A stretch of 43,714 nt of DNA. Origin: Alphaproteobacteria bacterium. GTDB lineage: Bacteria > Pseudomonadota > Alphaproteobacteria > Geminicoccales > Geminicoccaceae. The stretch spans positions 1 through 43,714 of the forward strand of contig JALSGP010000038.1 of the NCBI GenBank assembly GCA_026982705.1, in the 5' to 3' direction. Position numbers and translations under genes: made by a program. The notes under the pieces were generated by a model. It was given only the letters and a program-made list of their open reading frames with translations, made no database searches and was not told where the DNA came from. Every line of letters starts with the position of its first letter. Within the stretch, counting starts at the first letter, position 1. Shown piece after piece: positions 1 to 8,096 of the stretch.

Positions 1-149
1 GTCTGGACGAAGTCGAAGGCGATCTTCTGGGCCTGGAAGAAGGTCTCGAGATTGGCCTTCTGGAGCGCGAAGAGCGCGTCGAGATCGAAGCGGGGCAGAC
101 CGGGAACGGTGCTCCGCGCCTGGGTCTGCTGCTGGGTCTTGGTGGTCAT
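1..149 (-). CDS. Phasin family protein (N-terminal part, cut by window edge)
   Basis: Only the first 49 codons are in the window. The protein starts MTTKTQQQ and continues with a segment of the type LPRFDLDALFALQKANLETF. This is the usual start of Phasin_2-type proteins, which are small amphipathic proteins that coat polyhydroxyalkanoate granules. An ATG at 147-149 is preceded on the minus strand by a strong GGAGGAG site. Upstream lie two TGC-N3-GCA elements typical of PhaR operators, and the next gene upstream is a 3-hydroxyacyl-CoA dehydrogenase. Both neighbours fit PHA metabolism. The C-terminus is not visible, so the exact phasin subfamily is open. Confidence 0.75.
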   Translation of the reverse strand, partial: MTTKTQQQTQARSTVPGLPRFDLDALFALQKANLETFFQAQKIAFDFVQ

Positions 150-205
150 GGTCTCCTCCGTCGGCTGGCGGGTCTCGGGTCCAGCCGAGATGTAGCCCCT
201 CTTGC

Positions 206-240
206 TGCGATGCACAAGAGCGGATTTGTGCATTGCACAA
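206..240 (-). promoter_or_regulatory. Paired TGC-N3-GCA operator, PhaR-like
   Basis: The spacer upstream of the phasin gene holds a perfect 15-bp inverted repeat, TTGTGCATTGCACAA at 226-240 (7-bp arms around one base). It also holds a second TGC-N3-GCA element at 206-214, with CTTG/CAAG flanks at 201-204 and 215-218. The two TGC-N3-GCA centres are 23 bp apart, about two helical turns. PhaR repressors of PHA-granule genes are known to bind TGC-rich palindromes in front of phasin genes, so PhaR control of the phasin is the simplest inference. Confidence 0.55.
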
Positions 241-257
241 GGAACGTGTTCCCAGGA

Positions 258-1358
258 TCAGCCGCCGAGCAGCGCGCCCACCCGCGCGAGACTCGCCGGC
301 GCCGCGATCCCGTAGCGCTCCAGCAGCGGCGTCAGCAGCCGCGTCACTTCCGTCCGCCCCAGCTCGTCCATGAGGGCACAGGGCGGCCGCGCGAACTTCA
401 GCGCCTCGCGGGCGCCGAGATCGATGGCCTCGGGCGTGGCCACCCCCTCGTCCAGTTCCTGCAGCACCGGCAGGAAGGTGGCCGCCCGCAGCCGCTCGCC
501 CAGCAGCCGTGCCCGCGCCTCCGGGATCTCTCCGGCCTCGCCGATGGCGAAGGCGCGATCGGCCTCCCCGTGTTCCACGAGGCTCCGGGCCGGCGCGTAG
601 AAGGGGCCCAGCGGCTCCAGATGGCGCACCGCGTGGAGATTGATGCGCGGTTTGATGATGTTCATCACGAAGAAGGGACCGGCGGCGGCGCCCACCGCCC
701 GCTTCGCCACCGCGTCGATCTCGGCGGTGGTGCCGAGACCCTCGTCCAGCAGCCGGCAGGCCTCGTTGGTGTAGGGGCAGAAGTAGCGGTTGACGGCGAA
801 GCCGCGCGAATCGCGGCAGCGGATGGCGAGCTTGCCCGTCTCGGCGACGAAGGCCAGCGCCTCCTCCACCACCGCCTCGGCGGTGGCCTCGCCCTGCACC
901 ACCTCCACCACCGGGTTCACCTGGGCCGGGCTGAAGTAGTGCAGGCCCAGGAAGCGCGCCGGCCGTCGCACGTGGCGCTGCAGCTCGGAGACCCGCAGAC
1001 AGCTGGTGTTGGTGGCGATGCGGGTCTCGGGGGCCACCACCTCCGACAGTTCCGCGAACACCCGCGCCTTGAGATCGAAGTCCTCGAAGACCGCCTCGAT
1101 CACCAGATCGCAGCCGCGCACGTCGGCGAGCCGCGCGCCGGTGCGGATCCGTGCCGTCGCCGCCTCCGCCGCCTCCGGCGTCATGCGCCCTTTCTCCGCC
1201 GCCCGCGCGAAGAAGCGCCGCGCCGTCTCGAGGGCGCGCGCCAGCGCCGCCTCCGATACGTCGTGGAGGATCACCTCGCGGCCGTGAGCGGCGAGATTGA
1301 CGGCGATGCCGGAACCCATGGTGCCGGCGCCCAGGATGCCCACGCGCGGATGGATCAT
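258..1358 (-). CDS. 3-hydroxyacyl-CoA dehydrogenase (NAD-binding)
   Basis: This 366-residue protein should oxidise 3-hydroxyacyl-CoA (possibly 3-hydroxybutyryl-CoA) to the 3-ketoacyl-CoA with NAD in the cytoplasm, in beta-oxidation or PHA/butanoate metabolism. The Rossmann dinucleotide motif GAGTMG is at residues 10-15. The catalytic histidine is in LGLHYFSP (H140), and the NTSC segment (117-120) and VNRYFCPY segment (189-196) fit the family. At 366 residues it exceeds the about 285 of short HBD enzymes, and the C-terminus looks like a second partial 3HCDH domain. The ATG at 1356-1358 has a GGGGGAGGA site upstream. The frame stays open far upstream, but that part reads antisense to cfa. A phasin gene follows downstream on the same strand. 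Confidence 0.88.
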   Translation of the reverse strand: MIHPRVGILGAGTMGSGIAVNLAAHGREVILHDVSEAALARALETARRFFARAAEKGRMTPEAAEAATARIRTGARLADVRGCDLVIEAVFEDFDLKARVFAELSEVVAPETRIATNTSCLRVSELQRHVRRPARFLGLHYFSPAQVNPVVEVVQGEATAEAVVEEALAFVAETGKLAIRCRDSRGFAVNRYFCPYTNEACRLLDEGLGTTAEIDAVAKRAVGAAAGPFFVMNIIKPRINLHAVRHLEPLGPFYAPARSLVEHGEADRAFAIGEAGEIPEARARLLGERLRAATFLPVLQELDEGVATPEAIDLGAREALKFARPPCALMDELGRTEVTRLLTPLLERYGIAAPASLARVGALLGG

Positions 1359-1481
1359 GACGACTCCTCCCCCGTCTCCTGCCGGGCGCGGTTTCCCGCA
1401 GTGCACCCGTCCTGTCAACGGCGGCGCGGCCGCGCTTTCGCGATGCGGGAGCCGGCGGTGCGGGTGGCTCTTGAGCGCCCT

Positions 1482-1518
1482 CGCGGAATCCGCGAAACTC
1501 CCGGTGCCACGGCACCGG
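1482..1518. promoter_or_regulatory. Two palindromes in the divergent hbd/cfa promoter region
   Basis: The 189-bp region between two divergent genes has two clean inverted repeats. CGCGGAATCCGCG is at 1482-1494 (6-bp arms, one central base). CCGGTGCCACGGCACCGG is at 1501-1518 (8-bp arms, two central bases). They lie 30-66 bp upstream of the cfa start. They could be operators or leader hairpins; I recognise no regulator for them. Confidence 0.3.
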
Positions 1519-1547
1519 TCGGAGACGGGGGACGAGGGAGGAGACCC

Positions 1548-2780
1548 ATGTGGCTGGCACCGCTGCTGCGCCGCTTCGTGGAGGTCGGGACCCTCGAGGT
1601 GATCGACGCCGCCGGTCGCCGCCAGCGTTTCGCCGGCCGCGAGCCGGGGCCCGAGGTGACCGTCCGCCTCGCCGACCGGGCCCTCGAACGGCGGTTGCTG
1701 TGGGATCCCGATCTCGCCCTCGGCGAGGGCTACATGGACGGCCGCCTCGTGATCGAGCGCGGCTCCCTCTACGATCTCCTGGATCTGGTCACCGCCAACT
1801 ACGCCCGCGCCCGCCGCCGCGGTCTCCTCGCCCTCCTGCACCGGCTGGAGACGGCCCTGCGGCGGCTCCACCAGATCAATCCCGCCGGCCGCGCCCGCCG
1901 CAACGTGGCCCACCACTACGACCTCTCGGACGAGCTCTACGCCCTCTTCCTCGATTCCGACCGGCAGTACTCCTGCGCCTATTTCGCCCACTCCGACATG
2001 GATCTGGAGGAGGCCCAGCGGGCCAAGAAGCGCCACATCGCCGCCAAGCTGCTGCTGCGACCGGGGCTGCGGGTGCTGGACATCGGCTGCGGCTGGGGCG
2101 GGCTCGCCCTCGAGCTCGCCCGCACCTTCGACGTGGAGGTGACCGGCCTCACCCTCTCCACCGAACAGCTCGAGGTGGCGCGGGCACGCGCCCGCCGCGA
2201 GGGGCTCGAGGGGCGGGTGCGCTTCCTCCTCGAGGACTACCGCCACCACCGCGGGCGGTACGATCGGATCGTTTCCGTCGGCATGTTCGAGCACGTGGGG
2301 GTGAACCACTACGGCGCCTTCTTCGACAGGATCGTGGAGCTGCTCGCGGAGGACGGCGTGGCCCTGCTCCATTCCATCGGCCGCATGGGCGGACCCGGGG
2401 CCACCAGCCGCTTCATCCGCCGCTACATCTTCCCCGGCGGCTACATCCCCGCGCTGTCAGAGGTGCTGCCGGTGGTGGAATCGCGGGGGCTCTGGGTCAC
2501 CGATCTCGAGATCCTGCGCCTCCACTACGCCGAAACCCTCCGCGCCTGGCGGGCGCGGTTCCTCGCGCGGCGGGAGCGGGTGCGGGAGATCTACGACGAG
2601 CGCTTCTGCCGGATGTGGGAGTTCTATCTGGTGGGCTCGGAGATGTTCTTCCGGCGTCTCGACGGCATGGTGTTCCAGATGCAGCTCGCCCGCCGCCGCG
2701 ACGCCGTCCCCCTCACCCGCGACTACATGTTCGAGGCCGAGCGCGCCCTCGCCGCTCCGGCCGTGCGGGCGGCGGAATAG
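1548..2780 (+). CDS. cfa: Cyclopropane-fatty-acyl-phospholipid synthase
   Basis: This 410-residue enzyme transfers the methylene group of S-adenosylmethionine to unsaturated acyl chains of membrane phospholipids. The SAM-binding motif VLDIGCGWGG is at 176-185. It is preceded by the family hallmark NVAHHYDLSDELY (119-131) with YSCAYF just after, and followed by the MFEHVGVNHY segment. The length matches family members of about 400 residues. The ATG at 1548 follows GGGAGGAGAC. An open frame continues upstream to about position 210, but it runs antisense to the dehydrogenase and is not part of the gene. The esterase gene starts 3 bp after the stop codon, so both are probably cotranscribed. Confidence 0.93.
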   Translation: MWLAPLLRRFVEVGTLEVIDAAGRRQRFAGREPGPEVTVRLADRALERRLLWDPDLALGEGYMDGRLVIERGSLYDLLDLVTANYARARRRGLLALLHRLETALRRLHQINPAGRARRNVAHHYDLSDELYALFLDSDRQYSCAYFAHSDMDLEEAQRAKKRHIAAKLLLRPGLRVLDIGCGWGGLALELARTFDVEVTGLTLSTEQLEVARARARREGLEGRVRFLLEDYRHHRGRYDRIVSVGMFEHVGVNHYGAFFDRIVELLAEDGVALLHSIGRMGGPGATSRFIRRYIFPGGYIPALSEVLPVVESRGLWVTDLEILRLHYAETLRAWRARFLARRERVREIYDERFCRMWEFYLVGSEMFFRRLDGMVFQMQLARRRDAVPLTRDYMFEAERALAAPAVRAAE

Positions 2781-2783
2781 CCC

Positions 2784-3626
2784 GTGGGCGCACCGGTACC
2801 CCTCGCCTGTCTGCGCTTCGGGCGTGGCCCGGCGCTGGTCTTCCTCCACGGTCTCTTCGGCAGCGGCCGCAACTGGCGGGGCTTCGCCCGCCCCTTCGCC
2901 GACCGCTGGACCTGTCTCCTGCCGGATCTGCGCGCGCACGGCGACTCGCCCCACGCCCGGCCCGTCGACTATCCGGCCATGGCCGGCGACGTGGCGGCGC
3001 TGCTCGAGCGTGAGGGCTTCGCCGAGGCCGTCCTCGTGGGCCATTCCATGGGCGGCAAGACGGCGATGATGCTGGCGCTGAGCCGGCCCTGGCTGGTCCG
3101 ACGTCTGATCGTCCTCGACATCGCTCCCGTCCGCTACGCCGATCACGACCACCGGCCGCTGATCCGGGCGCTGCGCGCCCTCGATCTCGCCCGCGTCCGC
3201 CACCGGCGCGACGCCGATCGGGCGCTGGCGGCGGCGGTGCCGGATCCGGCGCTCCGCGCCTTCCTCCTCCAGAATCTGGTGCTGGACGACCGCGGCGCCC
3301 GCTGGCGGCTCGATCTCGCCGCCCTCGAGGACCACATGCCCGATCTCCTCGACTTCCCCGTGCCCGCCGGGGCGGCGCCCTATCCCGGGCCCACCCTCTT
3401 CGTCCGCGGCGACCGTTCCGACTACGTGCGGGACGCGCACCGGCCCGCCATCGCCCGCCTGTTCCCCCGCGCCCGCGTTGCCACCCTCGCCGGTGCCGGC
3501 CACTGGCTCCACGTCACCCATCCCCGCGAGCTCGCCGCGACCCTCGCCGTCTTCCTCGGGGAGTCCGCCCGAGCCCGTGTCCGCGGGCCGTCCGGTACGG
3601 CGCCGCCGCGCAGCCGGGGGCGTTAA
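2784..3626 (+). CDS. Alpha/beta-fold hydrolase, YbfF-like esterase
   Basis: This 280-residue alpha/beta hydrolase has an oxyanion segment FLHGLFGSGRNW (20-31) and the nucleophile elbow GHSMGG (86-91, Ser88). A likely acid lies in the RGDRSDYV segment (D210 or D213), and His240 is in GAGHWLH. PDLRAHGDSPH and LDIAPVRY are typical of the YbfF acyl-CoA/ester hydrolase group. The start is GTG at 2784, three bases after the cfa stop. This tight spacing suggests translational coupling and a link to lipid metabolism. The substrate cannot be read from the sequence. The last 30 or so residues are a basic, probably disordered tail. Confidence 0.85.
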   Translation: MGAPVPLACLRFGRGPALVFLHGLFGSGRNWRGFARPFADRWTCLLPDLRAHGDSPHARPVDYPAMAGDVAALLEREGFAEAVLVGHSMGGKTAMMLALSRPWLVRRLIVLDIAPVRYADHDHRPLIRALRALDLARVRHRRDADRALAAAVPDPALRAFLLQNLVLDDRGARWRLDLAALEDHMPDLLDFPVPAGAAPYPGPTLFVRGDRSDYVRDAHRPAIARLFPRARVATLAGAGHWLHVTHPRELAATLAVFLGESARARVRGPSGTAPPRSRGR

Positions 3627-3688
3627 CCGGATGTTGGGATTCGTGGGGCAGGATGGCGGGGACCGGGACCCGAGGCTGGAGTGTGCCC

Positions 3689-4096
3689 ATGGCCTTTCTC
3701 GACACCCTCCGCATGCCCGACGGCACGCTGGTGGACCTGTTCCTCGATCCCACGCCGCGCGAGTGGCGCGAGCTGGAGGCCGGCATCGATCCGGTGGACG
3801 GCGTGCGCGCCGCCGTGGTGGGCGAGCATCTGGTGGCGTGGACGCCGCCGGTGCTGCACGAGGAGCTGCGGGAGGAGCTGGCCCGCCTCCTGCCGGGGGC
3901 GCGGGACGGCGGCATCCCGGTACGGGTAGCGCCGGCCCTCGGCATGGTGACGGTCACCACGAGCCTCCCCGCCGGCGAGGCGGTGCGGCGTCGCCGCGAA
4001 CTGGTGCTGGCGGTGCGCCGGGTACCGGCGCTGCGCCGGCGGCTGGGGCCCCGGCTCAAGGTGATGGTGACCACCGCCCTGGAGCACGCCGCCTGA
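3689..4096 (+). CDS. Hypothetical protein upstream of the sigma factor
   Basis: I do not recognise a family for this 135-residue soluble protein, which begins MAFLDTLRMPDGTLVDLF. There is no signal peptide or membrane segment. The second half is rich in Arg and Leu and contains an amphipathic helix around RRRRELVLAVRRVPALRRRL. I chose the ATG at 3689 because GGAG lies seven bases upstream; an earlier in-frame ATG at 3653 lacks such a site. The base use (third positions almost all G or C) matches that of neighbouring real genes. It lies 247 bp before the sigma-factor gene in the same direction, and a CtrA-like TTAA-N7-TTGG sequence sits upstream at 3623-3637. Confidence 0.6.
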   Translation: MAFLDTLRMPDGTLVDLFLDPTPREWRELEAGIDPVDGVRAAVVGEHLVAWTPPVLHEELREELARLLPGARDGGIPVRVAPALGMVTVTTSLPAGEAVRRRRELVLAVRRVPALRRRLGPRLKVMVTTALEHAA

Positions 4097-4343
4097 GCGT
4101 CTCCCGGCGCGCCGGACGGTGGCGGGTGGTGGGGCCACGGACCGGCAGCCGGCGGCCGCTGTCGCGGCGTCGGGGACATGGCGGTGGCGAGCGGTGCCGG
4201 GGGATCGTGAGGGTGAGCCCGGCCGGCGGGGACGGTGGGACTGTCGGCCGGACGGCGGCGTCTTCCGGCCCGCGGGCGCCATCCCTATGTACCGCCCGGA
4301 CGGATTGGCCTATGCCGGAGCGGCGAGCTTGGGAGAGACCTCC

Positions 4344-5006
4344 ATGGCGGAGCGCGACGGGCACGCGGTGGAACGCGCCTGGGCCGAGGCCCTCCACGGC
4401 GACCGCGATGCCTTCAACCGGGTGGTGGACCCGCTGGTGCCGGAGCTGATCGAGGCGGCGCGGGCCGAGCTGCGCGTGCTCGTGGCCGAGGGCGAGCTGC
4501 CGGAGGATCTCGCCTCGCCCGAGGAGGTGGTGGGGGAGGTGCTGCTGCGGGCGTGGCGGAACCGCCGCCGACGCCCGCCCCGCGTCTCCCTCCGGGCTTG
4601 GCTCCTCGCCATCCTCTATCGGGTCCTCGACGAGCGGGTGCACGCCGAGCGCCGCCGCCGGCGGCTGGCGGAGGCGGCCCGCGACATGCATCCCGAGGTG
4701 CCGCCGCTGGAGGACGAGGAGACCTTCTGGCAGTGGTTCCAGCCGGAGGACCTGCCGCTGGCCGAGCCCGCCATGCCCGAGCCGGTCCCCGATCCCGAGA
4801 CCGTCGCCGCCACCCTCGAGACCCGTCCGCGGGTGCTGGCGCCCGCCGCCCGTCGCGCCCTCCTGATGCATCGCCGTCACCGGCTGGACGTGCGCGAGAT
4901 CGCCGCCGTCCTGCGCCGTCCGGTGGGCGAGACCCGCGAGCTGGTCCGCGAGGCGGCCCGCCGCATCCGCGCGGCCGGTGACGGTGAGGGTGGCGGATCG
5001 TCCTGA
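4344..5006 (+). CDS. Sigma-70-family (ECF-like) RNA polymerase sigma factor
   Basis: This 220-residue protein has a sigma region 2-like segment at about 11-110, with SPEEVVGEVLLRAWR followed by SLRAWLLAILYRVLDERVHAE. That resembles core-binding helix 2.2 and the promoter-melting/-10 helices. An acidic, Pro-rich linker of about 50 residues follows. A region 4-like helix-turn-helix is at about 165-215 (LDVREIAAVLRRPVGETRELV). No anti-sigma factor is visible next to it. The rhomboid gene starts 19 bp after its stop codon, and a ClpP-fold membrane protease follows. The ATG at 4344 has a GGGAGAG site. Region 2 is diverged, so this may be an unusual sigma subgroup or a sigma-derived regulator. Confidence 0.72.
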   Translation: MAERDGHAVERAWAEALHGDRDAFNRVVDPLVPELIEAARAELRVLVAEGELPEDLASPEEVVGEVLLRAWRNRRRRPPRVSLRAWLLAILYRVLDERVHAERRRRRLAEAARDMHPEVPPLEDEETFWQWFQPEDLPLAEPAMPEPVPDPETVAATLETRPRVLAPAARRALLMHRRHRLDVREIAAVLRRPVGETRELVREAARRIRAAGDGEGGGSS

Positions 5007-5025
5007 AGGACCGGGAGCAGCGGGC

Positions 5026-5772
5026 GTGTTTCCCCTTGGCAGTGCCGTCGCCACCCGCTACCCGCCGGTGGTGGTGTGGTCCCTGATCCTCGTCAACGCC
5101 GCGGCCTTCCTCTATCAGCTCGCCCTGCCGCCGGCGGCGCTGGAGGTCTTCCTGCGCGAATGGGCGCTGGTGCCGCGACGCTATTTCGACCCCGCCTGGG
5201 CGCTGGCCCACGGTCTCGATCCGTACGACTACACGCCCTTCCTCACCAACATGTTCCTCCACGGCGGATGGTTCCACATCCTTTCCAACATGTGGACCCT
5301 GTGGATCTTCGGTCCCGCCGTCGAGGACCGCATGGGTCCGGGGCGGTTCCTGGTCTTCTACCTGCTCTGCGGCATCGGCGCGAGCGTCGCCCACGCCCTC
5401 GTCAACGCCGCCTCGCCGGTCCCGGCCCTCGGCGCGTCGGGCGCCATCTCCGGCGTGATCGGCGCCTACATGCGCTTGTTCCCCCTCTCCCGGCTGATCG
5501 TGATGATCCCGATCCTCTTCGTCCCCTTCTTCTTCGAGATGCCGGCGGCCCTCTTCGCCCTGATCTGGTTCCTCACCCAGGTGGTGCAGGGCGTGGGTGC
5601 GGTGCTGGCGCCCGCCCTCGGCGGCGGTGTCGCCTGGTGGGCGCACATCGGCGGCTTCGTCGTGGGCTTCCTCCTGGTCCCCTGGATCCATCCCGCCCAC
5701 CGCCTGCGCTTCCACCGTGACGAGGGCCGGCTGGGCTTCCGACCGGACGGCAGAAGGATCCGCATGCCATGA
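5026..5772 (+). CDS. Rhomboid-family intramembrane serine protease
   Basis: This 248-residue polytopic membrane protein cleaves transmembrane segments within the bilayer. The catalytic Ser138 lies in GASG (136-139) and the partner His207 in AHIGGFVVG. The conserved NMFLHGGWFHILSNM segment (75-89) is typical of rhomboids. At least six hydrophobic helices can be seen. An in-frame ATG exists at 4978 inside the sigma gene. I prefer GTG at 5026 because GGGAG lies eight bases upstream. The stop overlaps the start of the SDH-type proteinase in an ATGA arrangement, so the two proteases are translationally coupled. Confidence 0.9.
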   Translation: MFPLGSAVATRYPPVVVWSLILVNAAAFLYQLALPPAALEVFLREWALVPRRYFDPAWALAHGLDPYDYTPFLTNMFLHGGWFHILSNMWTLWIFGPAVEDRMGPGRFLVFYLLCGIGASVAHALVNAASPVPALGASGAISGVIGAYMRLFPLSRLIVMIPILFVPFFFEMPAALFALIWFLTQVVQGVGAVLAPALGGGVAWWAHIGGFVVGFLLVPWIHPAHRLRFHRDEGRLGFRPDGRRIRMP

Positions 5773-6617
5773 GCATCTTCGACCTCTTCTGGCTCTTCTT
5801 CATCCTCTCCGCCCTCCAGCCGGTGCTGCAGCAGCGGATGCTGGAGGCCATGCGCACCCGCAAGATCCAGCAGATCGAGCGCGAGCGCGGCTCGCGGGTG
5901 ATCCTCATGGTCCACCGTCAGGAGACCATGCGCCTGCTCGGCTTTCCGGTGGTGCGCTTCATCGACGTGAACGATTCCGAGGCGGTGATCCGGGCCATCC
6001 AGATGACCGACCGCGACGTCCCCATCGATCTGGTGATCCACACGCCGGGCGGCCTCGTGCTGGCGGCCCTCCAGATCGCCCGCGCCCTCAGGCGTCATCC
6101 CGCCCGCACCACCGTCTTCGTGCCCCACTACGCCATGTCCGGCGGCACCCTCATCGCGCTGGCCGCCGACCGGATCGTCATGTGCGAGCATTCGGTGCTG
6201 GGGCCCGTGGACCCGCAGCTCGGCCAGTATCCCGCCGCCTCCATCGTCCGCGCCGCCGAGTCCAAGCCCGTCGAGCACGTGGACGACCGCACCCTGATCC
6301 TCGCCGACATGGGGCGCAAGGCCATCCGCCAGGTGGAGACGGCGGTGGTGGAGCTGCTGGAGGGACGCATGCCCGAGGCGCGGGTCCGGGAGGTGGCGGC
6401 GCTGCTCTCCCGCGGCACCTGGACCCACGACTATCCCATCACCGCCGACCAGGCCCGCGAATTCGGGCTCGACGTCTCCACCGACATGCCCGAGAGCGTG
6501 CTGGAACTCATGAGCCTCTTCCCCCAACCGGTGCGCCAGCAGCCCGGCGGCGTCGAGTACATCCCCGAGCCGCGCCACGGCGGCGGCCTGCCCGGCCGCT
6601 TCGAGCGCGAGGCGTGA
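5769..6617 (+). CDS. SDH-type (ClpP-fold) membrane-anchored serine proteinase
   Basis: This 282-residue protein begins with one hydrophobic segment (about 4-21), which probably anchors it in the membrane. A ClpP/SppA-like core follows: VNDSEAVIRAIQM, DLVIHTPGG (87-95), then PHYAMSGGT (119-127) with Ser124 as likely nucleophile. This pattern matches the SDH_sah/DUF114 family, named after serine dehydrogenase proteinase and common in archaea and thermophilic bacteria. The ATG overlaps the stop of the rhomboid gene. It probably handles membrane-protein fragments or misfolded proteins; that role is inferred from the fold and the neighbours. Confidence 0.85.
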   Translation: MSIFDLFWLFFILSALQPVLQQRMLEAMRTRKIQQIERERGSRVILMVHRQETMRLLGFPVVRFIDVNDSEAVIRAIQMTDRDVPIDLVIHTPGGLVLAALQIARALRRHPARTTVFVPHYAMSGGTLIALAADRIVMCEHSVLGPVDPQLGQYPAASIVRAAESKPVEHVDDRTLILADMGRKAIRQVETAVVELLEGRMPEARVREVAALLSRGTWTHDYPITADQAREFGLDVSTDMPESVLELMSLFPQPVRQQPGGVEYIPEPRHGGGLPGRFEREA

Positions 6618-6692
6618 AGGACCGTGTGCGCCGGGGACGAGGCCGCCCCGAGCGGCGTGGGCCGCCTGTGGCGTGATCGGCGCATCCCACGG

Positions 6693-6713
6693 CGCACCCG
6701 GACCCGGGGTGCG
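6693..6713 (+). terminator. Possible hairpin terminator after the proteinase gene
   Basis: CGCACCC (6693-6699) pairs with GGGTGCG (6707-6713) across a 7-nt loop, 76 bp after the stop of the SDH-type proteinase. There is no T-tract, so this is only a weak candidate for ending the sigma-rhomboid-proteinase transcript. Confidence 0.3.
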
Positions 6714-7747
6714 GCGACGTTCCGGACGGTCGAAACCGGCGGTGGGCGTGCGAAGACCGCCCTCCTCACCTTCCCCACGGGCGCGGGGGCACGCGTCGGA
6801 GGCCTGGGAGCGGCGGGAGGCGGGGCATGCGTTCCTCGGGTGGTGCCATTCCCGTCAATGATGCGCGGCGCTTGCACGGTTCGAAGACGGTGTGAACCGG
6901 AGGGGGTCGTGGCCCCCGCGCGGCTTCGGACGGATCCGGGGTGGGCGTTCGCCCCGGCCGACGGTGCGGGGATGGAGGCCGCTCCGGAAAATTTCCCGCG
7001 CGATCCCCGATCGCGGGGAAATCCGGTGGGATCTCCTCCTGTTCGCGGTCCGCGTGCGGCGTACGCGCGACGCGCATTCCGACCGGCGCCCACACCCCTT
7101 CGAGATCGGGCGGGTTTCGACACGGAGGTATCGTCTTCGCCCCGGTTCGATCCGAAATCGGATCCCATGCGGCAGGTGGGGACGAGCCGCAAGGAGGCGA
7201 GCCGCGCGGGCGGCCGGGATGCCCGCCCGGGCGATCCGACGGCACCCGGGTCACGCCCGGGGCCGCGGGATGGGCGCTGTCGTCGTCGTGACGCGGCGGC
7301 CGCGTCTCGTCGCGCGGAACGGGAACCGTGAAGGAAGCGGGGGGATCCGGAGATCCACGCCCCGCCCGTCCCCTCGGATCCTCCCGAAGGTCGGACGAGG
7401 TCGGAACGGGCGGGGGACGGCGTCGATAGGAGGCGATGTCGGAGCGCCGGTGAAGCGCGCGCCGGCACGGGAGCCATCGCCGACAGCAACCGTATTCCCG
7501 AGGTCGGACGTCACCCGCGCGGCGGCCCTCGGACCGCCCAGGCGGGAGGTGAGCCCGGATGCCGGCGCGACCGCGGCGCGGGTGGGGGCGGATCCGGGCG
7601 CTTCGCCGGAGCCGGCCCGGAGTCCGCACCCGCGCCGGTCCGGAGCCGGTCGCTGGCGTTCCCCTCGGGCGTGCCACTCCGACCGCCGGACGGCGCCCGT
7701 CTCGGCGAGCTCGTCTCACCGCCATCGGCGGGTGATCGCCCCGGGGG

Positions 7748-7779
7748 CCACCCGGGTGGAACGGCCCGCGCGCGGGCCG
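7748..7779. repeat. Two adjacent perfect palindromes
   Basis: CCACCCGGGTGG (7748-7759) is followed two bases later by the 18-bp perfect palindrome CGGCCCGCGCGCGGGCCG (7762-7779). Both lie in the gene-free spacer. Function unknown; they could be DNA-binding sites or RNA hairpins. Confidence 0.45.
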
Positions 7780-8030
7780 GGTCGCCCGCTTCGGGATCAT
7801 CGCCCACCCCGCCGGTCTCGGTTCCCGGGAAATGGAGGGGGCCGGGCGGTGTCCGTCCGGATCGGGCGATCGCCACATCGGAGGTGCGGCAGGACGCAAC
7901 CCCGAGACGCGCGGGCGGATCCCGTCCGCCTCGATTCGTACCGGCCCACCTCTCGAATCTGACCGAACCGTCCGCGTCTCACATGGATGGCCGTTCGCAA
8001 ACGCGCTCGAGCAACGGCGTCGAAACCGCT

Positions 8031-8060
8031 CGGATAAATTATCCGAATTTAGATTTTCGG
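8031..8060. promoter_or_regulatory. Overlapping, mutually exclusive inverted repeats in an AT-rich island
   Basis: CGGATAAATTATCCG (8031-8045) is a perfect 7+1+7 inverted repeat. Its last three bases also start a second hairpin, CCGAA (8043-8047) with TTCGG (8056-8060). The two cannot form together in RNA. The site opens the AT-rich island in the gene-free spacer. It may be an operator or part of a structured transcript; no regulator is recognised. Confidence 0.4.
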
Positions 8061-8096
8061 ACCATGAATTATTGGTGATGACATTTTCTATCGCGC

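Noticed and set aside
210-1547. N-terminal extension of cfa to 856 residues
   Set aside because: The extra part is antisense to the dehydrogenase; the family N-terminus and a strong ribosome-binding site fit 1548.
258-2372. N-terminal extension of the hydroxyacyl-CoA dehydrogenase to 704 residues
   Set aside because: The extension is antisense to cfa and has no homology; a good ribosome-binding site supports the start at 1358.
6877-6899. GGTTCGAA suggesting a tRNA T-arm
   Set aside because: The bases form a simple CGGTTC/GAACCG hairpin; no acceptor, D or anticodon stems surround it.
8022-8060. dif-like recombination site in the AT-rich island
   Set aside because: Only one half resembles a XerD arm (about seven of eleven bases). 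The XerC side, GAAACCGCTCG, does not match.
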